A stretch of 64,000 bases of DNA, from contig JACJZG010000016.1 of assembly GCA_020635715.1 (NCBI GenBank), forward strand, positions 1 through 64,000, read 5' to 3'. Both the position numbers and the translations under genes were made by a program. The stretch is from Flavobacteriales bacterium (GTDB lineage Bacteria > Bacteroidota > Bacteroidia > Flavobacteriales_F > PHOS-HE28). Shown here piece after piece: positions 25,633 through 34,900 of this stretch. The notes beneath the pieces are model-generated. The model made no database searches. It had not been told where the DNA came from and was given only the letters and a program-made list of their open reading frames with translations. Each line of letters opens with the position of its first letter. Positions within the stretch are counted from its first letter, which is position 1.

Positions 25633-26511
25633 ATGAGCCATTCCCCCGCCGCTGCCACAGCCCCTGTGACGGATATCGAACAACTCGAACGCATCGCCTC
25701 CCAGATCCGCCGCGACATTGTGCGGCAGGTACACGCCGTGCAAAGCGGTCACCCCGGTGGTTCGCTCGGCTGTGCGGACCTCTTCACGGCCCTGTACTTC
25801 AGCGTGATGCACCACCATCCGACACCCTGGGACATGGATGGCAAGAGGCAGGACCTCTTCTTCCTCAGCAACGGGCACATCAGTCCGGTCTTCTACAGCA
25901 CCCTCGCGCGGAGCGGCTATTTCCCGGTGAAGGAATTGGCCACCTTCCGGCACATCGACTCCCGCCTCCAAGGCCACCCCACCACACACGAAGGACTTCC
26001 CGGCGTGCGTATGGCGAGCGGCTCCCTCGGCCAGGGCATGAGCGTGGCCATCGGCGCCGCTTTGAGCAAGAAGATGAACGGCGATGACCGCCTCGTCTTC
26101 AGCCTCCATGGCGACGGCGAGCTGCAGGAAGGCCAGATCTGGGAGGCCGCGCTCTTCGCTCCCGCCAAGCAGGTCGACAACCTCATCAGCATCGTGGACC
26201 TGAACGGCCGGCAGATCGATGGGGACGTGGATGATGTGCTTCCCCTTGGCGACCTCAAGGCGAAGTGGTTGGCCTTCGGTTGGGACGTGCTCGAGACCAA
26301 CGGCAATGACATGGCCCTGCTGTTGAAGACGCTTGAAGAGGCGAAGAACAGGACCGGCAAGGGCCGCCCGGTGATGATCCTGATGCGGACGGAGATGGGC
26401 CAGGGCGTCGACTTCATGATGCACAGCCACGAGTGGCACGGTATCGCGCCGAACGATGAGCAGCTGAACAAGGCGCTCGCACAACTACCGGAAACGCTGG
26501 GAGATTACTGA
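25633..26511 (+). CDS. Transketolase, N-terminal subunit
   Basis: 292 residues from the ATG at 25633. It holds the thiamine-diphosphate pyrophosphate domain: QSGHPGGSLGCADLF near the N-terminus, M-A-S-G-S-L-G-Q-G-M-S-V-A-I-G-A, and the G-D-G-E-L-Q-E-G-Q-I-W-E-A ... N-x-R-Q-I-D-G ThDP motif (here N-G-R-Q-I-D-G). It transfers two-carbon ketol units in the non-oxidative pentose phosphate pathway together with the C-terminal subunit at 28028-28981. In most genomes with split transketolase the two genes adjoin; here a VWA gene lies between them. Confidence 0.93.
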   Translation: MSHSPAAATAPVTDIEQLERIASQIRRDIVRQVHAVQSGHPGGSLGCADLFTALYFSVMHHHPTPWDMDGKRQDLFFLSNGHISPVFYSTLARSGYFPVKELATFRHIDSRLQGHPTTHEGLPGVRMASGSLGQGMSVAIGAALSKKMNGDDRLVFSLHGDGELQEGQIWEAALFAPAKQVDNLISIVDLNGRQIDGDVDDVLPLGDLKAKWLAFGWDVLETNGNDMALLLKTLEEAKNRTGKGRPVMILMRTEMGQGVDFMMHSHEWHGIAPNDEQLNKALAQLPETLGDY

Positions 26512-26615
26512 TGGAGATCCAGGTGCACGGGCAGGCGCAGGAGCAAGATCCGTTCATGCCTACTGCCCCTTGCGTTCGCACTTGGCACGCTTTTCCCGTT
26601 ATAGCGGTTAACGGC

Positions 26616-28007
26616 ATGAACATGCGACGTTCCCTGCTTGCGCTGCTCATCGGTGTCACGTCCCTCGCGGTTATGGCGCAGGACCCACGGCCACCACTCA
26701 CCCGCATGTTGTTCGTGATGGACGCGAGCAACAGCATGAACGCCTTCTGGGGCAACCAGCCGAAGATCAACACGGCGCGGGAACTCCTGCTGCGCTCGCT
26801 GAAGGAGCTCGAAGGCCAGCCCGATCTGGAACTCGCGTTGCGCCTCTACGGTCACCAAACGCCCATCGCGCCGGGGAAGCAGGATTGTGACGACACGCGA
26901 CTCGAGGTACCCTTCAGTGCGAACAGCATGCCGGCGATACGCTCCACCCTACAGAGTGTTCGCTGTCTCGGTACCACACCGATAGCCCGTTCCCTGGAAC
27001 GCGCCGCGAATGACTTCCCCCCGACCACGTTCAATGACACCCGCAGGATCAGGAACATCATCATCCTCATCACCGATGGCATCGAGGCCTGCGATGAGGA
27101 CCCCTGTGCGGTGAGCCGGGCACTGCAGGCCAAGGGGATCGTGCTGAAGCCCTTCGTGATCGGCGTGGGTCTGGACGAGAGCCAGAAGTACGCCCTGCAA
27201 TGCGTGGGCAACTACTTCGATGCAAGCACGCCAGAGCTCTTCGAGCAGGTGCTGAAGGTGGTGGTGACACAGGCGCTCAACAGCACCACGGCACAGATCA
27301 GCCTGATGACGGCGGATGGCAAGCCCACCGAGACCGATGTGGCCGTGTCACTCTACGATCAGCGTACCGGCAAACTCATCGACCACCTGATGCACACGAT
27401 GAACGACCGCGGCGTGCCCGACACCCTGCGGATCGACCCCATCTACACCTACCAGGTGGTGGCCCATACCGTGCCGCCGAGCATCCGCAACGATGTGAAG
27501 GTGCGACCGGGTGTGCATACCGTGATCGCCGTGGACGCGGGTACGGGCCTGTTGAACATCCGCAGTGGCAGCGGTCCATCGGACGGCAACCTGGTGCAGG
27601 CCATCGTGCGCAGGAGCGGCGACACCGGCACTTTGATCGCCCAGGAGGTCGGCTCCACCCAGCGCCTGCGCACGGGTGTGTATGACCTGGAGGTGCTCAC
27701 CCTACCACGGCTCCTGATCCCTGACGTGCATATCGACCAGGGCCGCACCACCGAGATCGCCGTGCCACGTTCCGGTGTGCTGAACGTGCTGCCCTCCACA
27801 CCAGGCCCGGCGGCCGTGTTCCAGAAACGCGATGGCCAGCTGGAGTGGGTGGCGGACATCGACCCGAACGCCTTGCGCGCGCAATTGCGCCTGCTGCCCG
27901 GCGAATACCAGGTGATCTACCGCAGCCGGGCCGCCCGCCGCACCGAACTCACCCAGCGCAAGGACATCACCATCGAGAGCGGCCGCTCGGCCACCATCAA
28001 CTTCTGA
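26616..28007 (+). CDS. Secreted von Willebrand factor A domain protein
   Basis: 463 residues from the ATG at 26616 (MNMRR; a second ATG at 26622). A signal peptide (to VMAQ) leads into a VWA domain at about 30-225. It has a complete MIDAS: D-A-S-N-S near the start, the Thr in G-T-T-P-I-A-R-S-L and the Asp in I-T-D-G-I-E-A-C, so metal-dependent ligand binding is plausible. The Cys in this region (KQDCDDT, VRCLG, EACDEDPCA) may form disulfides. The second half is repetitive beta sandwich (about 230-463). It probably acts in the periplasm or on the surface. It lies 105 bp after one transketolase gene and 20 bp before the other. Confidence 0.85.
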   Translation: MNMRRSLLALLIGVTSLAVMAQDPRPPLTRMLFVMDASNSMNAFWGNQPKINTARELLLRSLKELEGQPDLELALRLYGHQTPIAPGKQDCDDTRLEVPFSANSMPAIRSTLQSVRCLGTTPIARSLERAANDFPPTTFNDTRRIRNIIILITDGIEACDEDPCAVSRALQAKGIVLKPFVIGVGLDESQKYALQCVGNYFDASTPELFEQVLKVVVTQALNSTTAQISLMTADGKPTETDVAVSLYDQRTGKLIDHLMHTMNDRGVPDTLRIDPIYTYQVVAHTVPPSIRNDVKVRPGVHTVIAVDAGTGLLNIRSGSGPSDGNLVQAIVRRSGDTGTLIAQEVGSTQRLRTGVYDLEVLTLPRLLIPDVHIDQGRTTEIAVPRSGVLNVLPSTPGPAAVFQKRDGQLEWVADIDPNALRAQLRLLPGEYQVIYRSRAARRTELTQRKDITIESGRSATINF

Positions 28008-28027
28008 ACCCACCGCCACCAACGACC

Positions 28028-28981
28028 ATGAGCACTTATCCTGTACTCGACCAGAAGGACACCCGCAGCGGCTTCGGCGCAGGCCTGCTCGAACTCGGCA
28101 GGAAGAACCCACAGGTCGTCGCTCTCTGTGCCGACCTCACCGGCTCCTTGAAGATGGATGCGTTCGAGAAGGCCTTCCCGGAGCGCTTCTTCCAGGTCGG
28201 CATAGCCGAGGCGAACATGATGGGCGTGGCCGCCGGCCTCACCATCGGCGGCAAGATCCCCTTCACGGGCACTTTCGCCAATTTCAGTACTGGCCGCGTG
28301 TACGACCAGATTCGGCAGAGCATCGCCTACGCCGGCAAGAACGTGAAGATCTGTGCCAGCCATGCCGGCCTCACCCTCGGCGAGGACGGTGCCACGCACC
28401 AGATCCTGGAGGACGTCGGCCTGATGCGCATGCTGCCCGGCATGACGGTGGTGGTGCCCGCCGATCACAACCAGACCCATCAGGCCACACTCGCCATCAG
28501 CGCGCACGAAGGCCCCTGCTATCTCCGCTTCGGCCGCCCCAAATGGCCGGTCTTCATCCCCAAGGACCTGCCCTTCGAGATCGGCAAGGCCCAGGTGCTC
28601 ACCGAAGGCAACGACGTGACCTTGATCGCCTGTGGGCACCTGGTATGGCGGGCCTTGCAAGCAGCCGAGGAACTGGAAAAGGCAGGCATCAGCGCCGAAG
28701 TGATCAATCTGCATACGATCAAACCCTTGGATGAGGCCGCGGTCCTAGCTTCTGTAGCGAAGACCGGATGCGTAGTGACCTGCGAGGAGCACAACCGCTT
28801 GGGCGGCATGGGCGATGCTGTCGCCCAGGTGCTGTGCACCCACCGGCCCACACCCCAGGAATACGTGGCCGTGAACGACAGTTTCGGCGAGAGCGGCACC
28901 CCGGACCAACTGCTGAAGAAGTACGGCCTCGACACCCCGGACATCGTGAAGGCTGCCAAGGCCGTGCTGGCCCGGAAGTGA
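28028..28981 (+). CDS. Transketolase, C-terminal subunit
   Basis: 317 residues from the ATG at 28028. It carries the pyrimidine-binding and C-terminal domains: F-Q-V-G-I-A-E-A-N-M-M-G-V-A-A-G with the catalytic Glu, then F-A-x-F-x-T-G-R-x-Y-D-Q-I-R, H-A-G-L-T-L-G-E-D-G-A-T-H-Q and D-V-T-L-I-A-C-G-H in the last domain. The protein should pair with the subunit encoded at 25633. It sits 20 bp after the VWA gene, so the three genes probably form one transcript. Confidence 0.93.
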   Translation: MSTYPVLDQKDTRSGFGAGLLELGRKNPQVVALCADLTGSLKMDAFEKAFPERFFQVGIAEANMMGVAAGLTIGGKIPFTGTFANFSTGRVYDQIRQSIAYAGKNVKICASHAGLTLGEDGATHQILEDVGLMRMLPGMTVVVPADHNQTHQATLAISAHEGPCYLRFGRPKWPVFIPKDLPFEIGKAQVLTEGNDVTLIACGHLVWRALQAAEELEKAGISAEVINLHTIKPLDEAAVLASVAKTGCVVTCEEHNRLGGMGDAVAQVLCTHRPTPQEYVAVNDSFGESGTPDQLLKKYGLDTPDIVKAAKAVLARK

Positions 28982-29015
28982 ACGCTGCGGCCGCTCCGGC
29001 CGACCATCGCCTGGA

Positions 29016-29579
29016 ATGAGCGACCTCAGCGATAACGAACTGCTCGACCTCTTCCGCAAGGAGGAGAGCCGGAACTACGCCTTCAATCTGCTCGTACGCC
29101 AATACCAGCAGCGGCTCTACGCCTTCATCCGCCGCATGGTCACCGATCACGACGAGGCGAAGGATGTGCTCCAGAACGTCTTCCTGAAGGCCTGGACCGG
29201 ATTGGACGGCTTCCGCGCGGATGCCCAGTTGTACAGCTGGCTCTATCGCATCGCGCACAACGAAAGCCTCAACCACCTGCGGAAGATGCGGCGTGGCCTC
29301 TTCGTGAGCGAGGAGAGCGTGATGGAGAAGCTCACCACCACCCTGGACAACAGTGAACACTTCAGCGGTGATGCCATCCAGCGCAAGCTTCAGCAGGCCG
29401 TTATGCGCCTGCCGGACAAGCAGCGGGCCGTGTTCACCATGAAGTACTTCGAGGGAATGAAGTACGAGACGATGAGTGAGGTCACCGGCACGAGCGTGGG
29501 TGCCCTGAAGAGCAGCTACCACATCGCCGTGAAGAAGATCGAAGAATTCCTCACCACCGATCAAACCTCCGGCCATTGA
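29016..29579 (+). CDS. ECF-type RNA polymerase sigma factor
   Basis: 187 residues. Region 2 is at about 10-80 (YQQRLYAFIRRMVTDHDEAKDVLQNVFLKAW, L-Y-S-W-L-Y-R-I-A-H-N) and region 4 at about 120-175 (LPDKQRAVFTMKYFEGMKYETMSEVTG, S-S-Y-H-I-A-V-K-K-I). Proteins of this size lacking region 3 are ECF sigma factors. The next two genes encode a membrane protein and a Spy-like periplasmic protein, the usual layout of an envelope-stress regulator. It starts 34 bp after the transketolase gene. Confidence 0.93.
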   Translation: MSDLSDNELLDLFRKEESRNYAFNLLVRQYQQRLYAFIRRMVTDHDEAKDVLQNVFLKAWTGLDGFRADAQLYSWLYRIAHNESLNHLRKMRRGLFVSEESVMEKLTTTLDNSEHFSGDAIQRKLQQAVMRLPDKQRAVFTMKYFEGMKYETMSEVTGTSVGALKSSYHIAVKKIEEFLTTDQTSGH

Positions 29580-29601
29580 ACCCGTCTAATCGACGAACAC
29601 C

Positions 29602-30057
29602 ATGGAACTGAAGGACGAACCGAATGAACTGGGCGAAGCACCGATCCTCCGCAGCCTGCGCGGTACGGACCCTTTCGTGGTGCCCGAGAGCTTCTTCGAC
29701 ACCTTCCCACATGCCGTGCAACAACGTGCCCTGGCGACGGCCGCACCACGGTCCGTGAGCCCTTGGCGCAGGATCCTGCGCCCGGCGCTGGCCATGGGCG
29801 CGGTGGCGCTCATCGCGATCATCGGACTGCGATGGCCGGCAAGCGCCCCCTTGGAAGAACCTGCGCCGCTCGCCGTTCAGGATTGGACGCCGGAGGATCT
29901 CGTGCGGTCCGGTGTGGATATCCGCTCCGTCCAGACCCTGCTGGGTCCCGAGGAAAGCCTGATGGACGTGATCGAGCTGCCCGATGACGATCACGCGGTG
30001 ATCGCCTACCTCGAGAACGAAGACCTTCCCCTTGACCTCCTGATCGAAGAACTATGA
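29602..30057 (+). CDS. Single-pass membrane protein, candidate anti-sigma factor
   Basis: 151 residues. The N-terminal 55 residues are soluble (DPFVVPESFFDTFPHAV, typical of Bacteroidota anti-sigma-like proteins). A membrane helix follows at about 60-78 (RPALAMGAVALIAIIGLRW), then an acidic tail (about 90-151). The position directly after an ECF sigma gene makes it the likely anti-sigma factor, although no zinc (ZAS) motif H-x-x-x-C-x-x-C is present. It overlaps the next gene by 4 bp (ATGA). Confidence 0.7.
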   Translation: MELKDEPNELGEAPILRSLRGTDPFVVPESFFDTFPHAVQQRALATAAPRSVSPWRRILRPALAMGAVALIAIIGLRWPASAPLEEPAPLAVQDWTPEDLVRSGVDIRSVQTLLGPEESLMDVIELPDDDHAVIAYLENEDLPLDLLIEEL

Positions 30058-30548
30058 GAACCCTGATCACTCGGCTGCTCCCGGCCCTGGTCCTCGTGCT
30101 GGTGTGGACCACCACCTACGCTCAACCGGAAGGACCGCCTTCACCCGAACGGCTGCGCGAGATCAAGGCCCAGAAGAGCGCCTTCATCACCGCACGCCTG
30201 GAACTGACGCCCGAGGAGGCCCAGCAGTTCTGGCCCATCTACAACGAGTTCGACGACAAGCAGGACGCCCTGCGCAAGGAAATGCGTGAACTCTTCAAGG
30301 AGCCGGGTCGCGAGGCGGACCTGAGCGAAGCGGAAGCTGCGGCGCTGCTGGAGAAAGGCCTTCAGCACCGCCAGAAGGAGATCGACCTGGAGAAGAGCTA
30401 CCTCGAGCGGTTCAAGAAGAGCATCGGTGCTGTGAAGACCCTTCGGCTGCGCCAGGCGGAGCACGACTTCAACCGCGAAGTACTGCGGAAGTTCCGCGAC
30501 CGCATGGAGGACCGCCGCGGGGATGATGGCCCTCCCCGCCGCCACTGA
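30054..30548 (+). CDS. Spy/CpxP-like periplasmic protein
   Basis: 164 residues: a signal peptide (to about residue 23, TTYAQ) followed by an almost entirely helical, highly charged mature part. A motif of the LTPEEAQQFW type (ARLELTPEEAQQFWPIYNEF) stands at the start of the helical hairpin, in the place of the Spy LTxxQ motif. In Spy/CpxP proteins this fold binds unfolded substrates or sensor domains. Coupled to the upstream anti-sigma-like gene by 4 bp overlap, it is probably the stress sensor or chaperone of this regulon. Confidence 0.8.
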   Translation: MRTLITRLLPALVLVLVWTTTYAQPEGPPSPERLREIKAQKSAFITARLELTPEEAQQFWPIYNEFDDKQDALRKEMRELFKEPGREADLSEAEAAALLEKGLQHRQKEIDLEKSYLERFKKSIGAVKTLRLRQAEHDFNREVLRKFRDRMEDRRGDDGPPRRH

Positions 30549-30575
30549 TCGCGCTTCGCCACCTTTGCGTCCCTG

Positions 30576-31766
30576 ATGGACGCGTTGCACACCGCCTTTC
30601 AACAACACCTCGCGCAGACCAGCCCGTTCCCCCTCGCGTTGGACGTGGTGGGTGCCGAAGGCTGCCACATCCACACCCGCGATGGACGCCGCTACCTGGA
30701 CCTGGTGGCCGGCTTGGCGGTGAACAACACCGGCCACCGCCATCCGCGCGTGGTGCAGGCCATCAAGGACCAGGTGGACCGCTACCTGCACGTGATCCCC
30801 TACGGAGAGTTCATCCAGGAACCACAGGTCCGTTTCGCCGAGCGCCTCGTGCAGGAGTTGCCAGCGGGCCTGGACCAGGTGTACTTCGTGAACAGTGGGA
30901 CGGAGGCCAACGAGGCCGCGCTGAAACTGGCCAAACGGGTCACGGGGCGCACCGGGCTCGTGGCCTGCCACCGCAGTTACCATGGCAGTACGCATGGCTC
31001 GCTCAGCATCACCGGCAACGAGGCGAAGAAGTACCGCAACCGCCCGCTCCTGCCCGATGTGCACTTCATCCCCTTCAACGATCCTTTCGGGCTTACCCGC
31101 ATCGACCGGCACACCGCCGCCGTGGTGGTGGAGCCGATACAAGGCGATGCGGGGATCCGGATCCCCGACCTCGCCTGGCTGCAGGCACTGCGCGCCCGCT
31201 GCACGCAGATGGGCGCCTTGCTGGTGTTCGATGAAGTGCAGACGGGCATGGGCCGCACCGGAAAGCTGTTCGCCTTTGCGCATTCCGGTGTAGTGCCGGA
31301 CATCCTGGTGCTGGGCAAGGCGCTCGGTGGTGGGTTGCCGATCGGGGCCTTCGTGGCAAGCCGGGAGAACATGCACCAGCTGACCCATGACCCCGTGTTG
31401 GGCCACATCACCACCTTCGGTGGGCATCCGCTGCCATGCGTGGCCGGTCTGGCTGCGCTGGAGGTCACCCTGGACGAAGGGCTTGCGGAGAACGCCGCCC
31501 GCATGGGCGATCTGTTCAAGCGTTCCTTGGATCATCCGCGGATCAAGGAAGTTCGTGGTCAGGGGCTTATGATCGCCGTGGAGCTGGGCGACGCCGAGCT
31601 GGTGCAGCACGTGGTGAAGGACCTCCTGGCCCATGGCGTTCTGGGCTTCTGGTTCCTCTCCTGCCCCACCGCCTTCCGCGTAGCCCCCCCGCTCACCATC
31701 TCCTCCGACCTGGTGGACCAGGCGACCACGGCTATCCATGCCGCGCTGGATCGTGCGCCCAGCTGA
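30576..31766 (+). CDS. Class III PLP aminotransferase (acetylornithine/aspartate aminotransferase-like)
   Basis: 396 residues with the class III features: YLDLVAGLAVNNTGHRHP near the N-terminus, FVNSGTEANEAALKLA, CHRSYHGSTHG, the Asp in LVFDEVQTGMGRTG and the Schiff-base Lys in VLGKALGGGLPIGAF. Members aminate acetylornithine, ornithine, GABA or beta-alanine, and nothing in the sequence fixes the substrate. The length fits ArgD-type enzymes. A promoter-like CACCTTTG lies about 9 nt before the ATG. Confidence 0.9.
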   Translation: MDALHTAFQQHLAQTSPFPLALDVVGAEGCHIHTRDGRRYLDLVAGLAVNNTGHRHPRVVQAIKDQVDRYLHVIPYGEFIQEPQVRFAERLVQELPAGLDQVYFVNSGTEANEAALKLAKRVTGRTGLVACHRSYHGSTHGSLSITGNEAKKYRNRPLLPDVHFIPFNDPFGLTRIDRHTAAVVVEPIQGDAGIRIPDLAWLQALRARCTQMGALLVFDEVQTGMGRTGKLFAFAHSGVVPDILVLGKALGGGLPIGAFVASRENMHQLTHDPVLGHITTFGGHPLPCVAGLAALEVTLDEGLAENAARMGDLFKRSLDHPRIKEVRGQGLMIAVELGDAELVQHVVKDLLAHGVLGFWFLSCPTAFRVAPPLTISSDLVDQATTAIHAALDRAPS

Positions 31767-31858
31767 TCGGGACCGACCGTTCCCGGACTGAACGCGTCCG
31801 CTCGTCAGGGCAAATGCCCCAGACCACCGGCCGGCCTTGAAGGATCCCTCTCGATCCG

Positions 31859-31866
31859 TACTTTAG
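31859..31866 (+). promoter_or_regulatory. -7-like element (TACTTTAG) of the M43 protease gene
   Basis: TAnnTTTG with one mismatch (TACTTTAG), 42 nt before the ATG at 31909, in the 142-bp gap after the aminotransferase gene. Confidence 0.4.
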
Positions 31867-31908
31867 GCCCGCTTAGCAGAACCGAAACCCCTCGCTTACG
31901 TGAACCCT

Positions 31909-34900
31909 ATGAAACACGGCTTACTCGGACTTGCCGCCTTTACCCTTTCGCTGGTGGCCGGCGCCCAGCACTATCAGTGTGGCTCGGACCTGATGCGCGC
32001 CAGACGCATCGCGGAGGACCCCACCTACCTCGAAAGGGAGGCTGAGTTGGAACAGGACATTCGGGCCTTGATGCGCAATAGCGCGCAACAAGGGCGTGAC
32101 CGTGATGTGATCTACACCATCCCGATCGTCTTCCACATCATCCACCTGGGTGGTTCGGAGAACATCACCAACGAGCAGATCCTCAACCAGGTGGATCTGT
32201 TGAATGAGGACTACCGCGCGCTCAATGCGGATATCTCCTCCGTTCACCCGGCATTCACCGGTCTGGTCGGGGATGCCATGATCCAATTCGCCCTGCCCAC
32301 CAAGGATCCGCAAGGCGGGTGCACGAACGGGATCGACCGCATCCGCACGCCCGAGACCTTGCGGGGCTCTGACAAGGCGAAGATGAACCCCTGGCCTCGT
32401 GATAAATACCTGAACGTATGGGTCATCAAGGACATGGAGGATCCCGGGGTGGCCGGCTATGCCTATTACCCGAGCGCCTTCGACAATCCGGTCACTCGGA
32501 TCGCCGACGGTGTGATCATCGAGAACGCATACATCGGCCAGATCGGCACCGGATCTCCGTTCCGATCCACCGCGCTCACGCACGAGGTCGGGCACTACCT
32601 CAACCTTCCGCACGTGTGGGGGAACAATAACGGCGTTGAACCCGGAGCTGAACAGGCCCCGGAGGGTCACATGGTGCCCGACTGCGGTGATGACGGCGTC
32701 GAGGATACTCCCCCCACCCGTGGTTGGGACATTTGCCCCGAGTACGATGATCCCGTGTTCGGATGGGCCAACTGCCCGTTGACGAAGCTCCACCTGGATT
32801 CCGTGATCTATCCCTATCGTTTCGACGATGTGAACAACATGAGCGGCACAACGGACCCCACGGTGCTCACCCAACCGTCGGATTCGATCTTCGGCGAGCC
32901 ACGGCAGCGCGCGGATCTCTCACCGTTCATGGCCATCGGTGTCGGTTCCAATTCCGAGCTGGACAGTGTGTTCGCATTCAGCGGTTGGGAGCAGTTCCCG
33001 ATTAATGGAGAAACCATGTATGGCGCGCTGCCCGGTGAGCAGGACCTTGACAGGTACTACGAATTCACCGTTACACCGCGCGTTTCCGACCTCCTCACCA
33101 TCGACTCCATCGGCTTCAAGGTCTCGCGGAACGCCCATGGCATCCGCACCTTCGCGGTGCGCTCCAGCCAGAACAACTTCGCGAGCAATATCAACCTCTA
33201 TGCGGCGCCGAACTCCGGTATCTCGATCCAGTCCAATACCATCGGCTTCATCGTGGATGACCTGCCATTGGCCGGTGCCACCGTGTTCGCCGATCCTGCC
33301 GGCAATGCCCTGAACTTCACGGATGGTCCCGTGACCTTCCGGATCTACGCCTGGAACTCGGAGACCAGCACCGGCTCCATCCGCGTCTGCAGCAATGCCG
33401 CTCCGGTGGACCTCTTCGATCGTCTGGGTGGATCGCCCCAACCGGGCGGCACCTGGTCCGGTCCCAGCCCGATGGATGGATCCTTCGACCCGACCACCAT
33501 GGATGCCGGCACCTACACGTACACCCTGGCCGCGAATGGAGATTGCGCCGAATACAGCACCACGATCGATGTACAGGTTCTGCCCGCTCCGGATGCACCG
33601 GTCATCTCGGGTCCGGACTCCTTCTGCAACGGGGCGTCCGTGACGCTCAGCAGTGATGCGACCAGCGGCATCCGTTGGAGCACGGGAGCCACCTCCGCCT
33701 CCATTTCCGTTACGGTCGGCGGCACCTATACGGTGACAAGGACCGCGGATGATTGCAGCGCGACGAGTGAACCCTTCACCCTGACCGCTTTTGACCCCGT
33801 GGATGCGGGTTCCGATGGCGCGCTGACCCTGTGCGAGGGTTCCGGACCTGTTGACCTCTTCCAAAGCATCGTTGGTGCGCCGCAGGCCGGTGGTGTCTGG
33901 ATGGGCCCGAGCGAGGTCATCGATGGCCTATACGACCCCATGACCATGGAGCCCGGTGTTTATGAATACAGCTTGTTGGAGAACGGTGCCTGTGCCGCCG
34001 ATACGGCCCGTATCACGGTCTCGGAAACGACAGCTGCCAACGCCGGCACCAATGGCACGCTCTCGATCTGTAACAACAAGTCGGCCGATCTCTTCGACCG
34101 CCTGGGTGGTGCCCCCCAGCCGGGTGGAAGTTGGACCGCGCCGGATAGCTCCCCGATCAGCGGGACCTACGATGCCACGACCATGGCTCCAGGCGTGTAC
34201 ACCTACACGGTGGATCCCGGTAACGGGTGTGGTTCCAGTACCGCCACCGTCACGGTAACGGAACTGGCCGCACCTCCCACACCGACCATCTCCGGTGGCA
34301 CTTCGTTCTGCGAAGGGGGAAGCCTGCTCCTCACCAGCAGCAGCAGCAATAACAACACCTGGTCCCCAGGCACCGCCACCACTCCGGGTAACACCATCTC
34401 CGCTCCTGGCACTTACACCGTGAGCGTGCGCAACACCACCACCCAGTGCATCAGCGTTTCTGCTCCGCATGTGGTCACCATGGTGCCTGCGGCGAACGCA
34501 GGGGTGAGCGGCGAGGTCATCGTGTGCCCGACATCCGCCGGCGTTGAGCTCTTCCAGGTCCTCAAGGGTAGCCCGGCAGAAGGAGGAAGCTGGACGGGCC
34601 CCAGCGAGGTCATCGACGGCCTCTACCAACCAGCGAGCATGATGCCGGGTGCCTATGCGTACGTGGTGGCTGGCAACTCTCCTTGTGTCAATGACACCTC
34701 GTACGTGCTTGTCATCAACTCCGATGAACTCACCGCTCCGGCCGGCTACTTCGGTGTGGATGATGTGACCATCTTCGGTACCAGCGGCCTGGTGGAGAAC
34801 GTGGAGAACTATATGGAATACTCCTACTGCTCCAAGATGTTCACCGGCAAGCAGGTCGAACGGATGCGCTTCGCAGCAGAAAGCAATACGGGTGAACGGA

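Noticed and set aside
28982..29015. GC-rich CGGCCGCTCCGGCCG segment between transketolase and the sigma factor gene as a terminator
   Set aside because: The short palindromic run has no stable stem-loop with U-tract in either direction, so read-through into the sigma gene is possible.
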